In this document: in pieces, positions 1 through 7,359 of the stretch
Position numbering within the stretch: position 1 is the first letter of the stretch
Layout of the letters: the number at the start of each line of letters is the position of its first letter
DNA from: Halosimplex rubrum
GTDB taxonomy: Archaea; Halobacteriota; Halobacteria; Halobacteriales; Haloarculaceae
Assembly: GCF_013415885.1 (NCBI RefSeq)
Contig: NZ_CP058910.1
Span: 4,030,001 to 4,094,000 of the forward strand
DNA: 64,000 nt
Direction of reading: 5' to 3'
Position numbers and translations under genes: made by a program
The notes under the pieces: generated by a model
What the model saw: the letters and a program-made list of their open reading frames with translations, nothing else
Told to the model about the DNA's origin: nothing
Database searches by the model: none

Positions 1-1
1 G

Positions 2-295
2 ACGGACTCGCCGACCCCGACCGAGGCGTCGGCCGGCGGCGCGACGGGGACGCCGGCCGCGGGCGGCGACGGCGCGGCGACGACACCGACGAGCGGCGGT
101 GTCGTCGCGGGCGGCGGCACCGAGGCCGGTGGCGGCGCGAGCGGGTCGAACGCGATCTCGCCGTCCTCGGGCGGCGGCGGTCCCATCGGTGGGGACGCGC
201 CGACGCGGCTCGCGGTGTTCGTCGCCGCGATCAGCGCCGCGCTCTCGACCGCGTACGTCGCGCTGCGGCGGCTGAACGACGGGGGAGAACGGTGA
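2..295 (+). CDS. C-terminal part of a Gly/Ala/Thr-rich surface protein with a terminal membrane anchor
   Basis: The reading frame is open from the first base of the window and stops at TGA 293-295; the start lies outside. The visible 97 residues begin with a low-complexity Thr/Pro/Gly/Ala stretch, as in haloarchaeal surface protein stalks. One hydrophobic segment follows (about LAVFVAAISAALSTAYVAL) and then a short basic tail, RRLNDGGER. This suggests an extracellular protein anchored by a C-terminal helix. The stop overlaps the GTG of the next gene by 3 bases, so the first three genes look like one operon. No domain can be named from the fragment. Confidence 0.7.
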   Translation, partial: TDSPTPTEASAGGATGTPAAGGDGAATTPTSGGVVAGGGTEAGGGASGSNAISPSSGGGGPIGGDAPTRLAVFVAAISAALSTAYVALRRLNDGGER

Positions 296-615
296 CCGGC
301 GCGCTCGCCGCGGTGAGTCCCGGCGACCTCCTCGCGGGGTACGGCCCGGCCCTGCTGTGGGCGGGGTTCGCGGCGCTGGCCGTCGGCGGCGGCCTGCTCG
401 TCGTCGCGGCGCTGGAGGCCCGGGTCGGGCTCTCGGCGCTCCCCGCGGCCGGCGTCGGCGGCGCCGTCGGCCTCCTCGCCGTCGTCGCGCTGCTGGCCGT
501 CCCGCTCGTCCGGACGGCGCTCGCGACCGCCGCGCTCGCCACGGCCGTCAGCCTCGTCGTCGTCCTCGGCGTGGTCGTCGCCGCGGAACTCGCCACGGTT
601 CCGGTGTCGTCGTGA
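292..615 (+). CDS. small polytopic membrane protein, 107 aa
   Basis: The frame starts at GTG 292 inside the stop region of the upstream gene and ends inside the GTG of the next gene, which is typical translational coupling in haloarchaea. The protein is almost entirely hydrophobic, with three or four membrane helices (around residues 14-41, 50-71 and 79-100), and is rich in Ala, Val, Leu and Gly with few charges. No family is recognised. Tight coupling to a surface-protein gene upstream and a seven-helix protein downstream suggests that the three products work together at the membrane. Confidence 0.65.
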   Translation: MTGALAAVSPGDLLAGYGPALLWAGFAALAVGGGLLVVAALEARVGLSALPAAGVGGAVGLLAVVALLAVPLVRTALATAALATAVSLVVVLGVVVAAELATVPVSS

Positions 616-1517
616 CGGGAGTCGTCGTCGGCGCGGGAGCGATCGACCGCCCGCTCCAGATCGGCGTCCTCCTCGACTTCCCGCCGCTACTGGCGCCCGC
701 CACCATCGGCGTCGGCATCCTCCTGCTGACGGTGTGGTTCGTCGCCGACCGGTTGCTCCCCGCGCTCGGCCTCGACGGCGGTCCGGCCTCCGAGACGGTG
801 CTCGTCGCCACGCTCGTCGTCGGCCTGTTCACGACCGCGCTCGGGGCCGCCGCCACCACCGACGCGGTCTGGGCGGTCGCGCTGTTGCTCTTCCTCGTCG
901 GCCGGGGCGTCGAGGGCGCCGTCTTCGTCCGCTTGCTCCGGAAACTGGCGGCGTACGCCCGCAAGGCGGCCCTTTGGCTCCTCGGCCTCCTCGACCGCGG
1001 CGGCGCCCGCGGTCGGTCGAGCGGGGGCGGGGCTCGGCGCGCCGCCCGGTCGTTCGCCGAGAAGCTCGTCAGGAAACTGCTCTACCGGCTGGTCGCGCTC
1101 GGGTTCCTCCTGGTCGCGGTCGGTGCAACGGTCGTCCTCGCGGCGACCGCCGTGGACTTCGGCGGCTACACGATACCGCAGGTGTACGCGCTGGTCGTCG
1201 GCACCTCGGCGCTGTTCGCGCTCGCCTGGAACATCCGGCCGGCGCTGGACCGCCTCGGCCCCCTGCCGTTCGGCGGCGTCATCTGCTGCGTGGTCGGCGC
1301 GGAGGTGTACAACTTCCCGACCGTCGGACTCGCGCCGACGGCCGTACAGAACGCCCTCGAAGCGGGCGACCGACTTATCGCGGTGTCGTTCCTCGACTTC
1401 GGGGACGTGCCGACCGAACTCGCCGTCGTGGTCGTCGGCATCGGCGCCTACGTCCTCGGCGCGGCGTTCGCGGCGATCGTCGTCGTCAAAAACGACCGGC
1501 GGACGGCCCGCCGGTAA
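612..1517 (+). CDS. polytopic membrane protein, 301 aa, unknown function
   Basis: The start is the GTG at 612 that overlaps the upstream stop by four bases (GTGA). About seven hydrophobic segments are visible, the first near residues 28-46. A cytoplasmic-looking basic and glycine-rich loop near residues 130-155 (GRSSGGGARRAARSF) separates an N-terminal group of helices from a C-terminal group. A Cys-Cys pair (GGVICCVVG) lies in a late helix. The C-terminus is basic (KNDRRTARR). No domain is recognised. Membership of the same operon as a surface protein is the only functional hint. Confidence 0.65.
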   Translation: MTGVVVGAGAIDRPLQIGVLLDFPPLLAPATIGVGILLLTVWFVADRLLPALGLDGGPASETVLVATLVVGLFTTALGAAATTDAVWAVALLLFLVGRGVEGAVFVRLLRKLAAYARKAALWLLGLLDRGGARGRSSGGGARRAARSFAEKLVRKLLYRLVALGFLLVAVGATVVLAATAVDFGGYTIPQVYALVVGTSALFALAWNIRPALDRLGPLPFGGVICCVVGAEVYNFPTVGLAPTAVQNALEAGDRLIAVSFLDFGDVPTELAVVVVGIGAYVLGAAFAAIVVVKNDRRTARR

Positions 1518-1573
1518 CCGCCGATCCGGGCGAGAGCGGTACGTTGTTGACGGGACGCCCCGTATCGGCGGGT

Positions 1574-2581
1574 ATGGCGAGCGAGGGGCTCCTCCGACCC
1601 GAGACGGACGACGACGACGACGGACCGCGACTGGCGACCGACGAACCCCACCCGGACGTGCAGTCGGTGCTGCGCTCGCGGCGCTGGCTCCGGCCGGTCG
1701 CGCTGTCGACGCTGGGCGCCCGCGGCGCCCGCCTCCTGGCGAAACTCGGTCTGTGGCTCCAGGACGACGACCCGCCCGCGGTCGGTGACGTGACCGACCT
1801 GACGGTCCCCGGTCCCGACGGCGCGATCCCGGTCCGTCGGTACCGACCCGCCCGATCGGGACCGTACCCGACGGTCGTCTTCTACCACGGCGGCGGGTTC
1901 GTGCTCGGGGACCTGGAGAGCCACGACCACCTCTGTCGGCGGCTGACCGTCGAGAGCGGCTGCGAGGTCGTCGCGGTCGACTACCGCCTGGCGCCCGAAT
2001 ACCCGTTCCCCAAACCCGTCGAGGACGCCTACGCGGCGCTGGAGTGGGCGGCGGACGACCCGCCCGCCCTGGACGGTGACGGAGGGCTGGCGGTCGCCGG
2101 CGACAGCGCCGGCGGCAACCTCGCGGCCGTCGCCGCCCTGATGGCCGCCGAGCGCGGGGGGCCGGCCCTGGACTACCAGAGCCTGGTCTACCCCGCCGTG
2201 GGGACCCGCGAGGAGCAGGCCTCGATGCGGGAGTACGCGGGCTACGTCCTCACCGAGGACGACCTCCGCTGGTTCGACCGCTGCTACTACGGCGGGGAGA
2301 TCCACCGGCGCAACCCCTACGCCGACCCCTCGCGGGCCTGCGACCTGTCGGGCGTCCCGCCGGCGACGGTCGTGACCGCGGGGTTCGACCCGCTGCGGGA
2401 CGGCGGGATCGCATACGCCCGCCAGCTGGTCGGCGACGGCGTCTCGGTCCGCTTCCGGAACTACCCGGACATGGTCCACGGGTTCGTCGGGATGCTCTCC
2501 GAGAGCGAGGGCGTGGCCCGCGCGCACGAGGCCGTCGCGGATATCGGCGCGGACCTGCGGACGGCGCTGGACCGGGCGTGA
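1574..2581 (+). CDS. alpha/beta hydrolase, hormone-sensitive-lipase-type esterase
   Basis: The 335-residue protein has the hallmarks of the HSL (family IV) esterases. The oxyanion-hole motif HGGG is at residues 105-108 and the nucleophile elbow GDSAGG has Ser178. The likely acid is Asp272 in GFDPLRDGG and the catalytic His is H302 in DMVHGF. Such enzymes hydrolyse short acyl esters. The acidic N-terminal 65 residues (a run of five Asp) form the usual cap region. The ATG at 1574 was chosen because in-frame sequence upstream is antisense-like and overlaps the preceding gene. It lies 56 bases after the upstream gene and appears to be its own unit. The substrate cannot be told. Confidence 0.9.
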   Translation: MASEGLLRPETDDDDDGPRLATDEPHPDVQSVLRSRRWLRPVALSTLGARGARLLAKLGLWLQDDDPPAVGDVTDLTVPGPDGAIPVRRYRPARSGPYPTVVFYHGGGFVLGDLESHDHLCRRLTVESGCEVVAVDYRLAPEYPFPKPVEDAYAALEWAADDPPALDGDGGLAVAGDSAGGNLAAVAALMAAERGGPALDYQSLVYPAVGTREEQASMREYAGYVLTEDDLRWFDRCYYGGEIHRRNPYADPSRACDLSGVPPATVVTAGFDPLRDGGIAYARQLVGDGVSVRFRNYPDMVHGFVGMLSESEGVARAHEAVADIGADLRTALDRA

Positions 2582-2590
2582 AACCGCCGG

Positions 2591-3109
2591 TCAGACGGCC
2601 GCCGCGACCGCGGGGGTGACGGCGGACTCGACCCAGGCGGCAACGACGAGCAGGGCGAGCGCGAGCAGAAATCGCTCCAGGCTCTCGACGACGGCCGAGC
2701 GCCGCAGCAGCGTCTCCTGGGTGCCGGTCAGGTACTGGACCACCTCCGCGGGCAGTCCGAGCCCCGCCGCGCCGGCGAGCACGAACGCCGGTAACTCGAA
2801 GACTCCGTGGGGCGCCACCAGCATCACCGACCGAATGACCCGTTCGCTGGCGGCGACCGCGTAGCCGATGATAAATCCGTTGTAACAGAGCGTCACGGCC
2901 GTCGCCACGCCGAACGTGACGCTCCCGGCGTACAGTATCGCGGCCACCGTGGCGTTGCGCGAGAGGAAAAACCACGCGGACCGCTCGCCGACCGACGGAA
3001 CGGGCACCGGCGTCGCCGTCCGCGAGAGAGCGCCACCCACGAGGAGTCCGAGGAAAAAGAGCGCAGCCGACGCCGCGAGCGGCCTGTCGAGACGTGCCGT
3101 CCTCGACAC
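2591..3109 (-). CDS. SpoIIM/DUF95-family membrane protein
   Basis: The 172-residue protein has about five membrane helices (near 11-28, 53-75, 76-90, 104-120 and 146-165). It carries the SpoIIM/DUF95 core motif as PHGVFELPAFVLAGAAG at residues 100-116, with the conserved Pro-His-Gly and Glu. DUF95 proteins occur as stand-alone membrane proteins, but they are also a standard part of circular bacteriocin clusters, where they act in maturation, secretion or immunity. Here it is the last gene of a three-gene minus-strand unit, 2 bases from a 64-residue membrane protein and following a hydrophobic peptide gene. That order fits a bacteriocin-like locus. Family assignment is firm; the role is inference. 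Confidence 0.8.
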   Translation of the reverse strand: MSRTARLDRPLAASAALFFLGLLVGGALSRTATPVPVPSVGERSAWFFLSRNATVAAILYAGSVTFGVATAVTLCYNGFIIGYAVAASERVIRSVMLVAPHGVFELPAFVLAGAAGLGLPAEVVQYLTGTQETLLRRSAVVESLERFLLALALLVVAAWVESAVTPAVAAAV

Positions 3110-3111
3110 GG

Positions 3112-3306
3112 TCAGTCGGCCCGCCAGTAGATGGCGGCGCCCGCCGCGACGAGTCCGGCGACGACCACCGGGATCGACGCGACGGCGACCGTTCGCTCGA
3201 CCGTGACGTAGTCGGACGCGACGTAGACGCCGGCGGTCGCTAGCGCGCCGGCCAGGATCGCGACGCTCGCGGCGTGTCGTTCGGTGCGTGCGTCTGTGTG
3301 ACTCAT
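3112..3306 (-). CDS. small two-helix membrane protein, possible immunity protein
   Basis: Sixty-four residues with two membrane helices, about 13-31 and 40-59, and short polar ends (start MSHTDARTERH, end YWRAD). It lies between the hydrophobic peptide gene (12 bases upstream) and the SpoIIM-like gene (2 bases downstream), so the three are almost certainly co-transcribed. Circular bacteriocin clusters usually include a small hydrophobic, often basic immunity protein of about this size. This one is neutral rather than strongly basic, so the immunity role is a guess from context only. Confidence 0.6.
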   Translation of the reverse strand: MSHTDARTERHAASVAILAGALATAGVYVASDYVTVERTVAVASIPVVVAGLVAAGAAIYWRAD

Positions 3307-3318
3307 TGCGGTGAGTCG

Positions 3319-3612
3319 TCAGGCACCCGCGGCGACTACCAGACCCGCGCCGCCGGTGACCGCACCGGCCAGCGCCAGGCCGCTCAGCGACGACGCGCTG
3401 ATACCGGCGCCGACGACGGCACCGGTCCCGGCCGAAGCGCCGCCCGCGGCCGCGCCGCTATCGGTGACGTAGTACGCCGCGTGGAGGAGCCCATCGGTCA
3501 CTCCCCCGAAGGCGACGGTCGCGACGACCCCGCCGATGGCCAGCGCGGTCAGAATCGCGACGAGTTTGTCCTCCGATACATCGAACTGCTTTGCGTTCAC
3601 GTTCGCGTTCAT
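3319..3612 (-). CDS. hydrophobic 97-aa peptide, candidate circular-bacteriocin-like precursor
   Basis: ATG 3612 is chosen over a GTG four codons upstream. The product has a short polar leader (MNANVNAKQFDVSEDK). About 81 very hydrophobic, Gly/Ala-rich residues follow, beginning LVAILTALAIGG, with little charge (two Asp, one His) and no Lys, Arg or Cys. A polar leader followed by a hydrophobic helical core and no cysteines matches circular bacteriocin precursors such as carnocyclin A, whose core also begins LVA and contains GGVTxGL (here GGVTDGL, residues 36-42). The two downstream genes are a tiny membrane protein and a SpoIIM/DUF95 protein, the usual partners. Other possibilities are a holin-like peptide or a small structural membrane protein. 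The gene is likely real; its function is inferred. Confidence 0.6.
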   Translation of the reverse strand: MNANVNAKQFDVSEDKLVAILTALAIGGVVATVAFGGVTDGLLHAAYYVTDSGAAAGGASAGTGAVVGAGISASSLSGLALAGAVTGGAGLVVAAGA

Positions 3613-3650
3613 ACGGGGTATCACCCACTGACGTGTGTTTCACCCATCAC

Positions 3651-3657
3651 AATAAAG
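3651..3657 (-). promoter_or_regulatory. probable TATA element of the 3612-2591 minus-strand unit
   Basis: On the minus strand the sequence reads CTTTATT about 39 bases before ATG 3612, within an AT-rich divergent intergenic stretch. It is a plausible archaeal TATA box giving a short 5' untranslated leader. This is inferred from position and composition only. Confidence 0.4.
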
Positions 3658-3678
3658 TCATTGGTGTTGAATGTATTT

Positions 3679-3691
3679 TAAAAATACTATA
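3679..3691 (+). promoter_or_regulatory. probable TATA element of the Yip1-like gene
   Basis: The stretch TTAAAAATACTAT lies 28-40 bases before ATG 3719, inside the most AT-rich part of the 106-base divergent spacer. It fits a haloarchaeal TATA box for a leaderless or nearly leaderless transcript. The divergent layout could allow co-regulation of both sides. Confidence 0.45.
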
Positions 3692-3718
3692 GGTAGAGTG
3701 TGATTAAACGGCGATTAC

Positions 3719-4399
3719 ATGACATTCGTAAATACTTTATTTACGTCACTCGACCGGTCCGGTGTGATCCGAGGGCTCCTCAGTGACCCGGACGACTTCT
3801 TCGCTCGCCAGTCCGCGGACCCGAGCTTCGCGGCGCCGGTCGCCGTCGTGTTCGTCGCGGGCGTCGCGATCAACCTGAACACGGTGCTGGTGTTACCGGC
3901 GCTCGCGGAGTCGCTCTCGGGGCGGAGCGAGACGATCGCACGCGTCGTGACGCTCGTCGGGGCCGCGGGGGGAACGCTGGGGATCTTCGGACTGTGGTTC
4001 ATCTACGCTGGGACGTTCCACACGATTTCGGTCTACTTCGACGGCGACGGCCGCTTCCGGACGCTCTTTCTCCTCACCGGGTGGGGCTTTCTCCCGCTGG
4101 TCCTGCAGGGAGTGTTCGGTGCGGCGATGTTCCAGTACACCCTTCAGCACGTGACCGTGCCCCAGGACCCCGCGCAGTTCGACTCGTTCGTCGGGGGGTT
4201 GAACGACCGACCGCCGCTGTTGGTCAGCTCCGCCACGCGGCTCGTCTTCCTGGCGTGGCAAGCGGTACTCTGGACGTTCGCCGTCAGTCACGGTCGTCGA
4301 CTGAGCGTCCGAGAAGCGCTCGCCACCGTCGGTCCGGCGGTGTTCGTGACCCTGGCGGTCAACGTCCACAGCGTCGCCGGCGCAGTGCTCGCCGGGTGA
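3719..4399 (+). CDS. Yip1-like membrane protein, 226 aa
   Basis: The protein has about five hydrophobic segments (near residues 38-62, 73-99, 115-138, 170-190 and 200-222). It starts with a soluble segment containing LLSDPDDFFARQ, the pattern of prokaryotic YIP1-domain proteins (an 'xxxP..FF' entry followed by a helical bundle). Yip1-like proteins are integral membrane proteins of unknown biochemical role. The start ATG follows an AT-rich promoter shared divergently with the hydrophobic-peptide unit. This makes it a candidate fifth-column partner of that locus, for example in export or membrane integrity; this is inference from adjacency. Confidence 0.65.
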   Translation: MTFVNTLFTSLDRSGVIRGLLSDPDDFFARQSADPSFAAPVAVVFVAGVAINLNTVLVLPALAESLSGRSETIARVVTLVGAAGGTLGIFGLWFIYAGTFHTISVYFDGDGRFRTLFLLTGWGFLPLVLQGVFGAAMFQYTLQHVTVPQDPAQFDSFVGGLNDRPPLLVSSATRLVFLAWQAVLWTFAVSHGRRLSVREALATVGPAVFVTLAVNVHSVAGAVLAG

Positions 4400-4425
4400 G
4401 ACGCCGGCGGCACTGCGGTCGAGTC

Positions 4426-5544
4426 TCAGAACCCGAACGCCCGGCGGTACTGGGGCGGCCCCGAGACCTCGTCGGTCGCGTCGAGTGCGTCGGCCGCCCG
4501 GAGCCCGAAGTACGGGTCACGGAGGAACTGCCGGCCGACGATGGCCAGGTCGGCGCGGTCGTTGGCGACGACCGCCTGGGCCTGCTCGGGCGTCGTGATC
4601 CCGCCGACCGTCCCGACGGCGATATCGCTCTCGGCCCCCCCGCAGACCGCCTCGGCCAGCGGAAGCTGGTAGTTCGGGCCGGTCTGCTCGGGCCACGAGC
4701 CCGGCGCGATGCCGCCGCTGGACACGTCGATCAGGTCCGCGCCGATCCCGGCGAGGCGGTCGGCCAGGCGCGCCGACTGCTCGGCGGTCCACGACTCGCG
4801 GTCGTCGAACCAGTCGGTGCCGGAGATCCGGACGAAGACGGGCTTGCCCTCGGGCCAGACCTCCCGCACCGCCTCGGTGACCTCCCGCGTGAGGCGGGTG
4901 CGGCCCTCGAAGTCGCCGCCGTAGTCGCCCTCGCGGTGGTTGGTCACCGGCGAGAGGAACTCGTGGAGCAGGTAGCCGTGGGCGGCGTGGACCTCGGCGA
5001 CCTCGAAGCCGGCGTCCCGGGCGCGCTCGGCGGCCGTCCTGAACGAGTCGATCACCTGCTCGATGTCGCCCTGGTCCATCTCGCGGGTCGGCGGCGCGTC
5101 GACGCGCTCGCCGTCGTCGTCCTCGTAGGGCCACGGGGTCCCGCTCGGACCGACGACCTCCCAGCCGCCGTCGTCGGGGTACAGCGGCCGGCTGCCCTCC
5201 CACGGACGGCTCTTGGAGGCCTTGCGGCCGGCGTGGGCCAGCTGGATGCCCGGGACGGCGCCCTGTTCTTTCACGAATCGCGTCGTCCGGGCGAGCGCGT
5301 CGGCCTGGTCGTCGTTCCAGATACCGAGGTCTTCGGGCGTGATCCGGCCGCGCTTCTCGACGGCGGTCGCCTCGGCCATCACGAGGCCGGCGCCGCCCAC
5401 CGCCCGCGAACCGAGGTGGACGTGGTGCCACTCGGTCGCGCGGCCGTCGCGGGCCTCACAGGAGTACTGGCACATCGGCGAGACCATCAGCCGGTTCGGT
5501 ATCGTGGTGTCCCGGAGTTCGAGCGCGTCGAAGAGATCCGTCAT
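4426..5544 (-). CDS. NADH:flavin oxidoreductase, old yellow enzyme family (YqjM-like)
   Basis: The 372-residue TIM barrel begins TDLFDALELRDTTIPNR and has the class-II OYE signature SPMCQYSCE, with Cys25 as the flavin-modulating cysteine of YqjM-type enzymes. It contains HAGRKA, the FMN/substrate-binding HAAHGYLLHEFLSP with following N-R-x-D-x-YGG, and the C-terminal phosphate-binding GRQFLRDP. These enzymes use FMN and NAD(P)H to reduce activated C=C bonds. The start at 5544 matches the family N-terminus and avoids a nine-residue extension from an upstream ATG. It appears to be monocistronic and is convergent with the Yip1-like gene. Confidence 0.92.
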   Translation of the reverse strand: MTDLFDALELRDTTIPNRLMVSPMCQYSCEARDGRATEWHHVHLGSRAVGGAGLVMAEATAVEKRGRITPEDLGIWNDDQADALARTTRFVKEQGAVPGIQLAHAGRKASKSRPWEGSRPLYPDDGGWEVVGPSGTPWPYEDDDGERVDAPPTREMDQGDIEQVIDSFRTAAERARDAGFEVAEVHAAHGYLLHEFLSPVTNHREGDYGGDFEGRTRLTREVTEAVREVWPEGKPVFVRISGTDWFDDRESWTAEQSARLADRLAGIGADLIDVSSGGIAPGSWPEQTGPNYQLPLAEAVCGGAESDIAVGTVGGITTPEQAQAVVANDRADLAIVGRQFLRDPYFGLRAADALDATDEVSGPPQYRRAFGF

Positions 5545-5638
5545 CACCCGGCCTAGCGACTGCCTGTTCAAGTATCGTCCGCCCGCCGCGTCGCTTTCCG
5601 GTTTCTCGATCGGGGCTGTCGGCCCGTGGACGCCGCCG

Positions 5639-6169
5639 TTATCCCTCCCACTCCTCGCGCAGGACGGCGTACACGTCCCGATCGACGTACTCCCCGTCGA
5701 CGAAGTCGTCGTCGCGCTTGGTGCCCTCGTGGACGAACCCCAGCTTCTCGGCGACCCGTTTCGAGGCCTCGTTGTCGGCGTGAACGGTGGCGGAGATCCG
5801 GTGCAGCCGAAGCTCCTCGAAGCCGTGGTCGAGGACCAGCCGTGCGGCCTCCGTCGCGTAGCCCTCGCTCTGGTGGTCGGGGTGGACCCAGTAGCCGAGG
5901 TTGGCCCACCCGCGGCGGTCGTCGATTGGCGCCAGCGACACGTCTCCGACCGGCTCGCCGTCGTCGCAGATCAGCAGCTCCACGGCGTCGTCGCCGGCCA
6001 TCCGGTCGAACAGCTCCGACTCGTAGGCCTCGCCGCTGACCGGCGTGTCGGGGCCGGCGGTCCGGCGAACGCTCGGGTGGTGTGACCCCTCCTGATGGAA
6101 GTTCATGTCCTCCGCTTCGACGGTCCGCAGTTCGACCGTCTCGCCCTCGATGAAGACCGGTCCTGGCAT
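5639..6169 (-). CDS. GNAT acetyltransferase, RimJ/RimL type
   Basis: The 176-residue protein starts MPGPVFIEGETVELRTVEAED, the usual RimJ/RimL N-terminal strand and substrate region. It contains the acetyl-CoA segment around NLGYWVHPDHQSEGYATEA, in which Q/R-x-x-G-x-A becomes Q-x-E-G-Y-A. The late motif RISATVHADNEASKRVAEKLGF is typical of N-acetyltransferases acting on protein N-termini or small molecules. ATG 6169 is preferred to one nine codons upstream because the family homology starts there. The target is unknown. Confidence 0.88.
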   Translation of the reverse strand: MPGPVFIEGETVELRTVEAEDMNFHQEGSHHPSVRRTAGPDTPVSGEAYESELFDRMAGDDAVELLICDDGEPVGDVSLAPIDDRRGWANLGYWVHPDHQSEGYATEAARLVLDHGFEELRLHRISATVHADNEASKRVAEKLGFVHEGTKRDDDFVDGEYVDRDVYAVLREEWEG

Positions 6170-6232
6170 GGCGCAACCGTCGCGGCCCGTCGACAAAAAT
6201 TCGAGTGTCGGGACCGGCCTTCGGGGCCGCCG

Positions 6233-6505
6233 TCAGGTCGTCGATGGGGGCTCGGCGTGCCAGCCGGGGTCGCGGCCCGTCCGTTCGATACGGTCGGACC
6301 GGCACGCCGGGCAGAAGTCCGGTCTGGCGTCCGCGCTCCGGGGGACGTAGACCGCGCCGCCGCACTCCACGCACGCGTCGTCGGCGATCGTCACGCAGTC
6401 GCCACAGACGTTGAAGTCGTCGACTGTCAGCTCTCGCAGGGGTTCGAGTTGTTTGTCCAAGGTGTACTCGTCGATGACCGCCTGACAGTTTTGGCACGGT
6501 TTCAT
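6233..6505 (-). CDS. small zinc-ribbon protein with four CxxC pairs, 90 aa
   Basis: Four CxxC pairs are visible: CQNC (residues 4-7), CGDC, CVEC and CPAC, spaced as two zinc sites. Between them lies a conserved-looking linker (DEYTLDKQLEPLRELTVDDF). The protein is acidic and soluble, and ends in a low-complexity tail. Such small rubredoxin/zinc-ribbon proteins are common in haloarchaea and may bind nucleic acid or mediate protein contacts; nothing more specific is visible. It is divergent from the HAD gene at 6648. Confidence 0.7.
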   Translation of the reverse strand: MKPCQNCQAVIDEYTLDKQLEPLRELTVDDFNVCGDCVTIADDACVECGGAVYVPRSADARPDFCPACRSDRIERTGRDPGWHAEPPSTT

Positions 6506-6647
6506 TGCGATACATACTCACACATGAGACAGTGTCACATAGTTCTACCGCCGTCGCGGTATTTCGCCGGTGGTCCGCCACAGGGGTCGTTCCCAGCGAC
6601 GGATCTGCGGTCGCAAGCTCTTTAGCCGCGGGCGACGCAGAGGGACC

Positions 6648-7304
6648 ATGACCTACGATACCGTCGTGTTCGACAACGACGGTGTCCTCGTCGGCCGAAC
6701 GCGGTTCGACGTCCTCCAGGAAGCGACCGAGGAGACGTTCGCGCAGTTCGGTGTGTCCGACCCGGACCCCGACCACGTCGAGGACATGACGATCGGAGCG
6801 ACCCCCGAACAGGTGAACAGCGTCTGCGATACCTACGGCTTCGAGCCGACGGAGTTCTGGCGCACCCGCGACAGCACGGTCTCGGGCGCACAGCAGGACG
6901 AGGCCCGGGCGGGACGGAAGACGCCCTACGGGGACATCGACACGCTGACGAACCTCGACGTCGCGACGGGGATCGTCAGTTCGAACCAGCAGGAGACGGT
7001 GGATTTCCTCCTCGACCACTTCGAGATCGGGCGGCACTTCGACACCGCCTACGGCCGCGAGGCGACCGTCGAGAGCCTCACGCTCCGGAAGCCGAACCCC
7101 CACTACATCGAGCGGGCGCTCGCTGACCTGGACGCCGAGTCGGCGCTGTTCGTCGGCGACAACGAGTCCGACATCGTCGCCGCCGAGAACGCCGGCATCG
7201 ACTCGGCGTTCATCCGCCGGCCCCACCGGAGCGACTGGGACCTGAACGTCTGGCCCACCTGGGACATCGACTCGCTCGACCGCCTCCACGACATCTGCGG
7301 CTGA
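6648..7304 (+). CDS. HAD-superfamily hydrolase (phosphoglycolate-phosphatase-like)
   Basis: The 218-residue protein has HAD motif I as FDNDG (Asp9 nucleophile, Asp11 acid/base), motif II in GIVSSN, motif III Lys in LRKPNP, and motif IV as GDNESDI with two acidic residues for Mg2+. The helical cap insert at residues 20-85 places it in HAD subfamily IA with phosphoglycolate phosphatase-like enzymes. A TATA-like CTCTTTAG lies 23-30 bases before the ATG, so the transcript is probably leaderless. Its substrate, probably a small phosphorylated metabolite, cannot be determined here. Confidence 0.88.
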   Translation: MTYDTVVFDNDGVLVGRTRFDVLQEATEETFAQFGVSDPDPDHVEDMTIGATPEQVNSVCDTYGFEPTEFWRTRDSTVSGAQQDEARAGRKTPYGDIDTLTNLDVATGIVSSNQQETVDFLLDHFEIGRHFDTAYGREATVESLTLRKPNPHYIERALADLDAESALFVGDNESDIVAAENAGIDSAFIRRPHRSDWDLNVWPTWDIDSLDRLHDICG

Positions 7305-7359
7305 CGGGTCGGCGGGACCGCCGGCCGGTGCCGCGTCGTCGTTGCAGGGTTCCGAGTGA

